A stretch of 64,000 nucleotides of DNA from Maricaulis sp039978735 (GTDB taxonomy: Bacteria > Pseudomonadota > Alphaproteobacteria > Caulobacterales > Maricaulaceae): contig NZ_JBDWAS010000026.1 of NCBI RefSeq assembly GCF_039978735.1, forward strand, positions 1 through 64,000, given 5' to 3'. The notes beneath the pieces were generated by a model. That model was not told where the DNA came from, did not search any database, and saw only the letters and a program-made list of their open reading frames with translations. Positions 52,606 to 60,647 of the stretch are shown here, in pieces. The stretch's first letter is position 1; each line of letters starts with the position of its first letter. Made by a program: the position numbers and the translations under genes.

Positions 52606-55479
52606 TCAGCCCGCCTTCGCCCGCAATTCCTTGTCGCGTTCCAGCATCGGGGCTAGGTAGCGGCCGGTCCAGCTGGCCTCGACGCTGGCGACGTCTTCCG
52701 GCGTGCCCTGGGCGACAATCTCGCCGCCGCCATCGCCGCCTTCCGGGCCCAGATCGAGCAGCCAGTCGGCGGTCTTGATGACGTCGAGATTATGCTCGAT
52801 CACAACGACGGAATTGCCGGCATCGACGAGCTCGTGCAGCACTTCGAGCAGTTTGCGGACATCCTCGAAATGCAGGCCCGTGGTGGGCTCGTCGAGAATG
52901 TAGAGCGTCTTGCCGGTAGCGCGCTTGGAGAGCTCCTTGGAAAGCTTGACCCGCTGGGCCTCGCCGCCGGAGAGCTGGGTGGCCGGCTGGCCGATCTTCA
53001 CATAGCCCAGGCCGACGCGTTTGAGGGTTTCCATCTTGTCGCGCACGGCCGGCACGGCCTTGAAGAAGTCCGCGCCTTCCTCGACCGTCATGTCCAGCAC
53101 GTCGGCGATGGACTTGCCCTTGAACTGCACTTCCAGCGTCTCGCGGTTGAAGCGCTTGCCGTGGCACACATCGCAGGGGACGAAGACGTCGGGCAGGAAG
53201 TGCATCTCGATCTTCACCACGCCATCGCCCTGGCAGGCCTCGCAGCGTCCGCCCTTCACATTGAAGGAGAAACGGCCGGGCTTGTAGCCGCGGGTCTTGG
53301 CTTCGGGCAATTGCGCGAACCATTCGCGGATCGGGGTGAAGGCGCCGGTATAGGTCGCCGGGTTCGAGCGCGGCGTACGGCCGATCGGCGACTGGTCGAT
53401 ATCGATCACCTTGTCCAGCCGGTCGAGGCCCTCGACGCGGTCGTGCGGTGCGGGGACCTGCTGGGCCTTCTGCAGCTTGCGGGCCGCCGCCTTGTAGAAG
53501 GTCTCGATGGTCAGGGTGGACTTGCCGCCGCCGGACACGCCGGTGACGCAGGTCATCACGCCGAGCGGGAATTCGGCATCGACGCCCTTGAGGTTATTGC
53601 CCGTGGCGCCGACGACTTTCACCGTGCGCTTCTTGTCCACCTTGCGGCGCTTTTCCGGCACCTCGATGCGGCGCGTGCCGGCAAGATACTGGCCGGTCAG
53701 GCTTTTCGGATTGGCCATCACTTCCTTGGGCGTGCCCTCGGCGACGATCTCGCCGCCATGCACGCCGGCCGCAGGGCCCAGATCGACGACATAGTCGGCC
53801 GTGAGGATGGCTTCCTCGTCATGCTCGACGACGATGACCGTATTGCCCAGATCGCGCAGCCCCTGCAGGCTTTCCAGCAGGCGGGTATTGTCGCGCTGGT
53901 GCAGGCCGATGGACGGCTCGTCGAGCACGTAGAGCACGCCGGTCAGGCCCGAGCCGATCTGGCTGGCCAGGCGGATGCGCTGGCTTTCCCCGCCCGACAG
54001 CGTGCCCGAGGCCCGGTCGAGGGTGAGATAGTCCAGACCCACATCGACCAGGAATTTCAGCCGTTCGCGGATCTCCTTGAGAATGCGCTCGGCGATCTGC
54101 TTGTCCTTGGGCGACAGGGTTTCATAGACGGTGGAGAACCATTCCTCGGCCGTGCGGATCGAGAGCTTCGAGGCGTCGGAAATGTCCTGGCCGTCGATCT
54201 TCACGCTCAGCGCTTCCGGCTTCAGACGCCGGCCGCCGCAGGTCTCGCAGGGCTGGGAGGACTGGAAACGGGCCAGATCCTCGCGCACCCAGCTCGAGTC
54301 GGTCTCGCGCCAGCGCCGCTGCAGGTTGGGGATCACGCCTTCGAAGGGTTTCTGCGTCTCGAATTTTCTCAGCCCGTCCTCATAGACGAAGGTCACCTTC
54401 TCCTTCGTGCCCCACAGCACGACCTTGCGGAATTCCTCCGGCAGGTCGCGCCAGGGCTGGAACATGTCGCCGCCGAAATGCCCGGCCAGCGCCTGCAGGG
54501 TCTGCTGGTAGAGTTTCGAGGTGGCCCGGCTCCAGGGCGCGATGGCGCCGTCGGAAAGCGGTTTGTCACCGTCGGGCACGACGAGGTTCTCGTCGAATTT
54601 CAGCGACTGGCCGAGACCGTCGCAGCTGGGGCAGGCGCCGACCGGATTGTTGAAGGAGAAGAGGCGCGGCTCGATTTCCTCGATGGTAAAGCCGGAGACC
54701 GGGCAGGCGAACTTCTCCGAGAAGATCATGCGCTCGGCCTTGCCCTTCTCGTCGGTACGGTCGGCCGACTCGGCCACGGCGATACCGTCGGCCAGGCGCA
54801 GCGCGGTTTCCAGACTGTCGGCGAGGCGGCTTTCAAGGCCTTCCTTGATCACCACGCGGTCCACCACGACGTCGATATCGTGCTTGAACTTCTTGTCGAG
54901 CGCGGGGACCTCCTCGAGCGTGTAGAACTCGCCATCCACTTTCACGCGCTGGAAGCCGGCCTTCAGCCATTCGGCGAATTCCTTGCGGTATTCGCCCTTG
55001 CGGCCGCGCACGACGGGCGCCAGCAGGTAGAGGCGGCTGCCATCGTCCAGCGCCATCAGCCGGTCGACCATCTGGCTCACCGTCTGGCTCTCGATGGGCA
55101 GGCCGGTGGCGGGCGAATAGGGCACGCCCACGCGCGCCCACAACAGGCGCATATAGTCGTAAATCTCGGTGACCGTGCCGACGGTGGAGCGCGGGTTCTT
55201 CGAGGTTGTCTTCTGCTCGATGGAGATCGCCGGGGAGAGACCCTCGATCGAGTCCATGTCCGGCTTGGCCATCAGCTCCAGGAATTGGCGCGCATAGGCC
55301 GACAGGCTTTCCACATAGCGCCGCTGGCCCTCGGCATAGATCGTGTCGAAGGCGAGTGAGGATTTGCCCGAGCCCGACAGGCCCGTGAACACGATCAGGC
55401 TGTCACGCGGCAGCTCGACGGAAACATTCTTCAGATTGTGCTCGCGTGCGCCCTGCACGCGGATTTTGTCGAGCGCCAT
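52606..55479 (-). CDS. uvrA: excinuclease ABC subunit A
   Basis: A full-length 957-residue UvrA, the damage-scanning ATPase of nucleotide excision repair. Walker A of the first ABC unit is GLSGSGKSS near residue 33, and of the second is GVSGGGKSTL. Both ABC signatures (LSGGESQRIRLA, LSGGEAQRVKLS) and the zinc-finger cysteines (CPVSGF..CPSCDGL, CEACQGDG..CDVCHG) are intact. A LexA box lies 33 bases upstream of the start codon, so it is SOS-controlled. Confidence 0.98.
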   Translation of the reverse strand: MALDKIRVQGAREHNLKNVSVELPRDSLIVFTGLSGSGKSSLAFDTIYAEGQRRYVESLSAYARQFLELMAKPDMDSIEGLSPAISIEQKTTSKNPRSTVGTVTEIYDYMRLLWARVGVPYSPATGLPIESQTVSQMVDRLMALDDGSRLYLLAPVVRGRKGEYRKEFAEWLKAGFQRVKVDGEFYTLEEVPALDKKFKHDIDVVVDRVVIKEGLESRLADSLETALRLADGIAVAESADRTDEKGKAERMIFSEKFACPVSGFTIEEIEPRLFSFNNPVGACPSCDGLGQSLKFDENLVVPDGDKPLSDGAIAPWSRATSKLYQQTLQALAGHFGGDMFQPWRDLPEEFRKVVLWGTKEKVTFVYEDGLRKFETQKPFEGVIPNLQRRWRETDSSWVREDLARFQSSQPCETCGGRRLKPEALSVKIDGQDISDASKLSIRTAEEWFSTVYETLSPKDKQIAERILKEIRERLKFLVDVGLDYLTLDRASGTLSGGESQRIRLASQIGSGLTGVLYVLDEPSIGLHQRDNTRLLESLQGLRDLGNTVIVVEHDEEAILTADYVVDLGPAAGVHGGEIVAEGTPKEVMANPKSLTGQYLAGTRRIEVPEKRRKVDKKRTVKVVGATGNNLKGVDAEFPLGVMTCVTGVSGGGKSTLTIETFYKAAARKLQKAQQVPAPHDRVEGLDRLDKVIDIDQSPIGRTPRSNPATYTGAFTPIREWFAQLPEAKTRGYKPGRFSFNVKGGRCEACQGDGVVKIEMHFLPDVFVPCDVCHGKRFNRETLEVQFKGKSIADVLDMTVEEGADFFKAVPAVRDKMETLKRVGLGYVKIGQPATQLSGGEAQRVKLSKELSKRATGKTLYILDEPTTGLHFEDVRKLLEVLHELVDAGNSVVVIEHNLDVIKTADWLLDLGPEGGDGGGEIVAQGTPEDVASVEASWTGRYLAPMLERDKELRAKAG

Positions 55480-55511
55480 TCAGCGAAGTCCCCGGAGAAG
55501 TCAGAAGCGTT

Positions 55512-55526
55512 GAACAATTAGAGAAC
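55512..55526 (-). promoter_or_regulatory. LexA (SOS) box of uvrA
   Basis: GAAC-AATTAGA-GAAC on the plus strand, that is GTTC-N7-GTTC read towards uvrA. This is the alphaproteobacterial LexA operator form. It is 33 bases from the uvrA start codon, in the position where it would cover the promoter. Confidence 0.85.
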
Positions 55527-55636
55527 GCGCGAGGCGGCGTCCAGTTCGGCGCGGCAGCCTCCTGACAGTACGTAGGCAGGAGGGGCGGTCTGGCAAGGGG
55601 TGGATGCTTGCCTTCGGGTTCGGTCTCGTAGCCTCG

Positions 55637-55664
55637 TTGCGATCCACCGAAAGCGTGTTATATT
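55637..55664 (+). promoter_or_regulatory. candidate sigma-70 promoter for a small RNA
   Basis: A TTGCGA box at 55637-55642 and a TATATT box at 55659-55664 are separated by 16 bases. A start site near 55671 would feed directly into three hairpins ending in an intrinsic terminator. No open frame begins downstream before the terminator. Confidence 0.5.
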
Positions 55665-55670
55665 TCTGGA

Positions 55671-55757
55671 GCGGGGATGAGCCTCTCGGCCCACCCCCTG
55701 TCCTTAGACTATGAACAGGACCCGGATCCGCAATTGCCAGGTGGTCCGGGTCTTTTT
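55671..55757 (+). ncRNA. candidate small RNA between uvrA and ssb
   Basis: About 87 bases. Hairpin 1 (55673-55697) has GGGG/CCCC and GCC/GGC pairing around a UCUC loop. Hairpin 2 (about 55696-55719) has CCUGU/ACAGG. Hairpin 3 is a terminator with GACCCGGA (55719-55726) pairing TCCGGGTC (55745-55752), followed by TTTTT. A promoter-like sequence lies just upstream. A CU-rich loop is a common target-binding site in alphaproteobacterial small RNAs. I cannot match it to a named family. The alternative is a simple terminator and leftover sequence. Confidence 0.5.
55719..55757 (+). terminator. intrinsic terminator in the uvrA-ssb gap
   Basis: An 8-base perfect GC-rich stem with an 18-base loop is followed by five T. 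There is no gene on the plus strand upstream within 200 bases, so it most likely ends a non-coding transcript. Confidence 0.75.
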
Positions 55758-56020
55758 CATGTCCAGGGCGATGATAAGCGGAAAAAATCCCATACCATCG
55801 TCTCCAGTTTGAAAGCGAGGCCGTCGCCTCGGCCGGGGTGGCCAATCCTCCCCGGGTGCGCCGCTGGCCCGGCACTGCTGCTTTCGCCTTCAAAACCTTT
55901 TTTTCGGTCATTCGTGGTGGCCGGCTTCACGATCGGCTGCGTCTTTGCTTCCGACCTCTCTGGACTCTCGCCAGCCCCTCCTTTCAAATCGGCGCGACTC
56001 GTGGGTGGCGTTGACCCGCG

Positions 56021-56035
56021 GAACATAATGTGAAC
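56021..56035 (+). promoter_or_regulatory. LexA (SOS) box of ssb
   Basis: GAAC-ATAATGT-GAAC, the alphaproteobacterial LexA consensus, 48 bases before the ssb start codon. It overlaps a CATAAT sequence that may be the -10 element. Confidence 0.82.
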
Positions 56036-56083
56036 AAATGGGCTGTCCGTAAAGGGCGGCCGCGACAAGACGGAGCAAGGGCG

Positions 56084-56587
56084 ATGGCGGGAAGCGTCAA
56101 CAAGGTAATCCTGGTGGGCAATCTGGGCCGGGACCCGGAAATCCGACGCATGAATAATGGCGATCCGGTGGTGAACCTGTCGGTCGCGACGTCCGAACAG
56201 TGGCGTGACAAGAATTCCGGCGAACGCCGCGAGAAGACCGAATGGCACCGTGTCGTGATCTTCAACGACCAGCTGGCCAAGGTCGCCGAGAACTACCTGA
56301 AAAAGGGTATGAAGGTTTACGTCGAGGGCCAGCTGCAGACCCGCAAGTGGACCGACCAGAACGGCCAGGAGAAATACTCCACCGAAGTCGTGCTGCAGCG
56401 TTTCCGCGGCGAGCTGCAGATGCTCGACGGCAAGGGCGAGGGCGGTGGCTCCTTCCAGGGCTCGTCCAGCGGCGGCTATGACAACAGCTTCGGCAGCCAG
56501 GGTGGCCAGGGCGGCGGTTCGCGCCCGATGGAAGGCCCCAAGGAAGACTTCTCCAACGCCGACCTGGACGACGAGATCCCGTTCTAG
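56084..56587 (+). CDS. ssb: single-stranded DNA-binding protein
   Basis: About 167 residues. The OB-fold domain (1-110) begins AGSVNKVILVGNLGRDPEIR. A Gly/Ser/Gln-rich flexible linker follows, and the acidic tip is DLDDEIPF, which recruits repair and replication partners. I start at ATG 56084; the upstream frame would run through the LexA box. Together with the divergent uvrA it forms an SOS-regulated pair. Confidence 0.97.
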   Translation: MAGSVNKVILVGNLGRDPEIRRMNNGDPVVNLSVATSEQWRDKNSGERREKTEWHRVVIFNDQLAKVAENYLKKGMKVYVEGQLQTRKWTDQNGQEKYSTEVVLQRFRGELQMLDGKGEGGGSFQGSSSGGYDNSFGSQGGQGGGSRPMEGPKEDFSNADLDDEIPF

Positions 56588-56636
56588 TCGGGAATGCTCC
56601 GGCTGGTCGGGATGTAATCTGGCGCCACAACACCGG

Positions 56637-56750
56637 CCGTCATCCCCCGGCTTGTCCGGGGGATCCAGGCTGTCCCGTCTGAGGGGGCCTGTTCTTTCGC
56701 AATATTGCAACCCGATGGACGAGGTCCCCCGGACAAGCCGGGGGGAAGGG
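56637..56750. repeat. REP/BIME-like inverted repeat pair
   Basis: The left arm CCGTCATCCCCCGG...GATCCAGG (56637-56669) and the right arm GAGGTCCCCCGG... (56721-56750) each contain the hairpin CCCCCGG-CTTGT-CCGGGGG or its complement. The right arm matches 19020-19050 in its first 25 bases. About 50 bases lie between the arms. Confidence 0.75.
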
Positions 56751-56848
56751 CGTTCGTCCCGGTGGGCGGTTCGCCCGGGCCTGTCGAGCCATCCCGATAG
56801 CTCCGCGGGACGCGCCCACCGCCAATCCCGCTTCCGTTTTCAGTCCAT

Positions 56849-56864
56849 AACTAATTTTTTAGTT
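56849..56864. promoter_or_regulatory. BlaI-type operator
   Basis: A perfect palindrome AACTAA-TTTT-TTAGTT lies 53 bases before the blaI-like start codon. A further AACTAA half-site is at 56900-56905, only 12 bases before the start codon. BlaI/MecI repressors bind dyads of this general ACTA/TAGT kind near their own promoters, so autoregulation is likely. Confidence 0.65.
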
Positions 56865-56916
56865 GAACGCGTCGCCGGCCGGGATAGGTTGGCTCTATCA
56901 ACTAAGGAATTCGTAG

Positions 56917-57312
56917 ATGGCCCGTCCTGCCTCTCCCCAGCTTACCGATGCCGAGCAGCGCATCATGGCGGTCCTGTGGGATCGCGATGAAGCGAGCGTG
57001 CGCGAGATCACCGATGTGCTCGCACCGGATCACGGCCTGGCCTACACCACGGTCCTGACGACGGTGCGCATCATGGCCGACAAGGGCTATGTCGGTTTCC
57101 GCAAGGACGGACGTGCCCACATCTATCATGCGCTCCTGTCGCGCGAGGGCGCCCAGGCCTCGGCACTGGGATCGCTGGTGAAATCCCTGTTCGGCGGATC
57201 GGCACAGAGCCTGGCCCAGCACCTGGTGAAGGACGACCAGCTGACGCTGGAAGACATCGAGGCGCTGCGTGCCGAAGTGTTGCGCAAGAGCGGCGGGGAG
57301 GGCGAGCCATGA
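56917..57312 (+). CDS. blaI: BlaI/MecI/CopY-family transcriptional repressor
   Basis: A 131-residue winged-helix repressor. Typical pieces are LTDAEQRIMAVLWDRDEASVREI, LAYTTVLTTVRIMADKGYV (recognition helix) and YHALLSREGAQ. In known systems the repressor is cut when the partner BlaR1 protease senses a signal. It overlaps the M56 gene by four bases (ATGA), showing the standard blaI-blaR coupling. Confidence 0.92.
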   Translation: MARPASPQLTDAEQRIMAVLWDRDEASVREITDVLAPDHGLAYTTVLTTVRIMADKGYVGFRKDGRAHIYHALLSREGAQASALGSLVKSLFGGSAQSLAQHLVKDDQLTLEDIEALRAEVLRKSGGEGEP

Positions 57313-58964
57313 TCGCGGCCCTGATCCAGTCCGCCGGTTTCGCGCTGACCGCGGCGGCGGTGCTGGCGGCCGGTATTGCCGTCTTCGACCGGTTCGCGCC
57401 GCAGGCCTGGCTGCGCGAGCGCCACGATCTGGCGCTGGCGGCCATCCTGATCGTCCCCCTGGTCTTCATCATCGCCATCCTGCCGCGGCCGGCGCCGCCG
57501 CAGGAGGCCCTGCCGGTCTATATCGAAACGCCGGCCGTGACGGATATCGCGGAAACGCCCGCCAAGGCGCATGAGCGCCTGCCCGAACTGCCGGACATCG
57601 AGACGGCCGGCCTGTTCGAGCGCCTGCCGGTTTCGGCGGACCTGCTTGCCGGGGCCGGGCTGGCGATCTGGGCCTTTGTCACCCTGGTGATGCTGTTGCG
57701 CCTGGCCGCCGATCTGGTTGCGCTGCAGCGTCTGAAAGCGCGGGCGCGCCGCACCGTGCCGCCGGCTGAACTGGCGATGTCGTTCGCCCTGCCGGTGGCC
57801 GAAAGTGACGCGGTGAGCTGCCCCATGGTGGCCGGCTTCACCGCCCCGCTGATCCTGGTGCCGCGCGGCTTTGTGCTGGATGCTTCGGCCCGGCCGGTGA
57901 TCGAGCACGAGATTGCCCATGTGCGCCGCGGCGACACCTGGGCTGCGCTGGGCGTGCGGGCCGTGATGGCGGTGTTCTGGTGGGCGCTGCCGTTGCGCTG
58001 GGTCCTGCCAGTACTCGACCGCTCCCGCGAAGCCCTGTGCGACCGACAGGCGGCCCGGATCACCGGTCAGCCCCGCGCCCTGGCGATTGCCCTGCTCGAT
58101 AGTGCGGCAGCGGCCGTGAAAACGCCCTCCCTGGCCCTGGCGGCCGCGCCGACCCGCAGCGGTCTGGCCCGCCGTATCGGCCATCTCACAGCGCCCGGTG
58201 CGCTCCATCGAAAGGACAGTGTCATGCGTTTTGCCCTCATCCTCCCCGTGCTGGCTGCCGGAAGCCTCATCCTGACGCCCGGCGTTGGCGCCACCCTGGA
58301 CGCGCCGGCCGCCGCGCCGCGCTCGCTGGATGAATCCCTCGATCGCGATGCGCGCCTCTTCCACGCCGCGCGCCGCGGCCGCACCGGCGAGGTCTCGGCC
58401 CTGCTGGCTGATGGCGCCAATCCCGATGTGCGCTTTTCCGGCGACGGCACGGCGTTGACGGCGGCCGCCCGCAATGGCGAGCAAGAGGCCGCGCGCATTC
58501 TGCTGGCGGCCGGCGCCGATCCCGATCTGGGCGTGCGCGGGGACGGCAATCCGCTGATCGCGGCGGCCGCACGCGGCGATCGTGAGATGGTGGAAATGCT
58601 GCTGTCCTATGGCGCCGATGTGAACGAGGCCTATTCCGGCGATGGCAATGCCCTGATCGCCGCAGCACTGCGCGGCCGTGTCGATGTCGTCGATCTGCTG
58701 CTGGAAGCCGGCGCCGATCCCGACGCCTATGTCCGCGGCGACGAGACACCGCTGATCAATGCCGCCCAGGGCGGTCATGTCGATGTCGCCGAACGCCTGG
58801 CCGAGGCCGGCGCCGACCTGTCGCTGACCGTGCTCGCCAATATCCGCGATGGCCGCGAGGAATACCGCTCGCCACTGAGCGAAGCGCGTCGCAACGGCCA
58901 TCGCGACATGGTGCGCTGGCTTGAAGCGAATGGCGCCACGCATCAGGCCCCGACGGGCCGCTAG
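57309..58964 (+). CDS. M56 (BlaR1-like) membrane metallopeptidase fused to ankyrin repeats
   Basis: A 551-residue fusion. Three N-terminal membrane helices (about 5-25, 40-60, 108-130) and an M56 zinc protease domain with HEIAH at 200-204 and the third ligand in REALCD (Glu241) are followed by a fourth helix (about 306-326). Instead of the penicillin-binding sensor of BlaR1, residues about 345-548 are five to six ankyrin repeats (units such as GADPDLGVRGDGNPLIAAAARGD). By BlaR1 topology the repeats would face the periplasm. It presumably senses a protein or peptide ligand and inactivates the BlaI-like repressor. Signal and target remain unknown. Confidence 0.88.
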   Translation: MIAALIQSAGFALTAAAVLAAGIAVFDRFAPQAWLRERHDLALAAILIVPLVFIIAILPRPAPPQEALPVYIETPAVTDIAETPAKAHERLPELPDIETAGLFERLPVSADLLAGAGLAIWAFVTLVMLLRLAADLVALQRLKARARRTVPPAELAMSFALPVAESDAVSCPMVAGFTAPLILVPRGFVLDASARPVIEHEIAHVRRGDTWAALGVRAVMAVFWWALPLRWVLPVLDRSREALCDRQAARITGQPRALAIALLDSAAAAVKTPSLALAAAPTRSGLARRIGHLTAPGALHRKDSVMRFALILPVLAAGSLILTPGVGATLDAPAAAPRSLDESLDRDARLFHAARRGRTGEVSALLADGANPDVRFSGDGTALTAAARNGEQEAARILLAAGADPDLGVRGDGNPLIAAAARGDREMVEMLLSYGADVNEAYSGDGNALIAAALRGRVDVVDLLLEAGADPDAYVRGDETPLINAAQGGHVDVAERLAEAGADLSLTVLANIRDGREEYRSPLSEARRNGHRDMVRWLEANGATHQAPTGR

Positions 58965-58978
58965 CCTCAGCTGCCATA

Positions 58979-59011
58979 CCCGCCGCCAGCCATTCAAGGC
59001 GCGGCGGCGGG
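58979..59011 (+). other. GC-rich hairpin between the M56 gene and the hydrolase gene
   Basis: CCCGCCGCC (58979-58987) pairs perfectly with GGCGGCGGG (59003-59011) over nine bases. No T-tract follows, so it is not a standard terminator. It could reduce read-through into, or stabilise, the downstream hydrolase transcript. Confidence 0.45.
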
Positions 59012-59033
59012 GTCACACTTTCCGGAGACACCG

Positions 59034-60587
59034 ATGACAAAATCCTCTTTCGCCAGCCTGGCGAAACCCTTTGTGCTGGGCGCCTGTCTGGCCGTTGCAG
59101 CCACCACCACAATCGTCCTGGCAGCCCAGGCCCGGAGCCCCGATCAGCGCGCCGCCGGCTTTGCCGATCATCTGCGGCCGCGCATCCAGCGGGCCGGCGC
59201 GCCGCAAAGCTGGACGCTCGAAGAGCGCATGGCGCACTACGCCGTGCCAGGCGTCGCCGTTGCGGTGATCGATGATGGCGCGGTGGTCTACGAGGCCGGT
59301 TTCGGCGTGTTGCAGGCCGGCGGTGACACGCCGGTCGATGCGCACACCGTGTTCTCCGCCGGCTCGGTCAGCAAGGTCGTCACGGCGACGCTGATCCTGC
59401 GCCTGGCCGACGCCGGCTATCTCGATCTGGATGCCGACGTGCTGGACACGGTCTCGTCCTGGCAGCTGCCGGCCGAACGCGATGCGTTTGCCGGAGAGCC
59501 GGTCAGTCTGCGGGCCATTCTCTCGCACACCTCCGGCTTCAACATTCACGGTTTTGCCGACTTCCAGCCGGGCGAGGCCCTGCCGGATGTGATCGCGACG
59601 CTGAACGGTGCGGCCCCGGCCAGCGGCGAGCCGCTGGCGCGCGAGTTCCGCACGGGGACCGGCTACCGGTATTCCGGCGGCGGCTACACGCTGGCGCAAT
59701 TGCTGGTCAGCGATGTGATGGGCGCGCCCTTCGAGGCGGTTGCGCGCGACCAGTTGTTCGCGCCGCTGGGGCTGTCGCGCAGCACCTACACCAATCCGCT
59801 GCCGCCGGAGCATGGCAATATCGCGCGCGCTCACAATGGCGACGGCGAACCGGTCGCCCTGCCGCGCGGCTATGAGGCCATGCCGGAAATGGCGGCGTCG
59901 GGTCTGTGGACCAGCGCCCATGATCTCGGTGCGCTGGTGGCCGGGCTGATCGACAGCTATCGCGGCGAGGCGGGACCGCTGTCGCAATCCGGGGCCATTG
60001 CCATGATGACCCGTATCGCACCCGGCGAGCACGGGCTGGGACCGCGCGTGACCGGCAGTGGCGAGAGCTTTGTCTTCCACCATGGCGGCACGAACAATTC
60101 CTATCGGGCCTGGATCGAGGGCCATCCGGCCACGGGCGACGGCCTGGTCATTCTGACCAATGGCGCCCGGGGCCGGTCCCTGATCGACGAGATCCGCAAT
60201 GCGGTTGCCGACACGATGGACTGGCCGGTCAATGCGCCGGTTATCGCACCGGAGCTGAGGCTCGATCCGGCCGTACTGGCGGATTTTTCTGGCACCTATG
60301 CCGTCGATGCCGGCTTCCCGGTCGATCTGCGTGAGCAGATGAGCGGCGGGTTTTTCGAACTGCCTCTGGCAGTGCGCGTCCAGGACGGCCAGCTGGAAAT
60401 CGGCCGGGCCGGCGGCGATCGCTACAGCCCGCTCACCCCGCTCTCGCCAACGCGTTTCGTGCTGGCCGACATGGCCGACACGATGGGCATCTGGGAGATC
60501 GAATTCCATCGCAATGCCCTGGGTGAGGCGACCGGGCTGACCCTGCGGCTGGAAAACGCCCTGTCGCACTACCGGCGCCAGGACTGA
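59034..60587 (+). CDS. beta-lactamase-fold serine hydrolase, exported
   Basis: A 517-residue protein with an N-terminal signal/anchor helix (about 10-32) and a class C-type hydrolase domain. The nucleophile motif is SVSK, the second motif YSGGGY (YSG in place of YSN), and the third is HHGGTNNSY in place of KTG. HGG-type members are usually esterases or D-amino acid peptidases rather than penicillinases. A C-terminal beta domain of about 110 residues follows. It is 69 bases after the M56 gene, the position of a BlaI/BlaR-controlled effector. Confidence 0.9.
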   Translation: MTKSSFASLAKPFVLGACLAVAATTTIVLAAQARSPDQRAAGFADHLRPRIQRAGAPQSWTLEERMAHYAVPGVAVAVIDDGAVVYEAGFGVLQAGGDTPVDAHTVFSAGSVSKVVTATLILRLADAGYLDLDADVLDTVSSWQLPAERDAFAGEPVSLRAILSHTSGFNIHGFADFQPGEALPDVIATLNGAAPASGEPLAREFRTGTGYRYSGGGYTLAQLLVSDVMGAPFEAVARDQLFAPLGLSRSTYTNPLPPEHGNIARAHNGDGEPVALPRGYEAMPEMAASGLWTSAHDLGALVAGLIDSYRGEAGPLSQSGAIAMMTRIAPGEHGLGPRVTGSGESFVFHHGGTNNSYRAWIEGHPATGDGLVILTNGARGRSLIDEIRNAVADTMDWPVNAPVIAPELRLDPAVLADFSGTYAVDAGFPVDLREQMSGGFFELPLAVRVQDGQLEIGRAGGDRYSPLTPLSPTRFVLADMADTMGIWEIEFHRNALGEATGLTLRLENALSHYRRQD

Positions 60588-60647
60588 TCTTCCGGCGGCG
60601 TCCCTGCGCTGTAGACTGGCTGCAGATTCGGCCGGAGGGGCGCTGCC

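Larger units (their letters stand above)
56588..56916. other. intergenic region between ssb and blaI-like gene
   Basis: No gene is supported in these 329 bases. The first part holds an inverted repeat pair (56637-56750), then GC-rich palindromic DNA (56752-56830). An AT-rich end carries the operator-like palindrome at 56849-56864 and the promoter region of the blaI-like gene. Confidence 0.6.

Noticed and set aside
52792..55359. Very long plus-strand open frame across uvrA
   Set aside because: It mirrors the uvrA codons, has no ribosome binding site and gives low-complexity His/Gly/Leu-rich protein. It is a shadow of uvrA.
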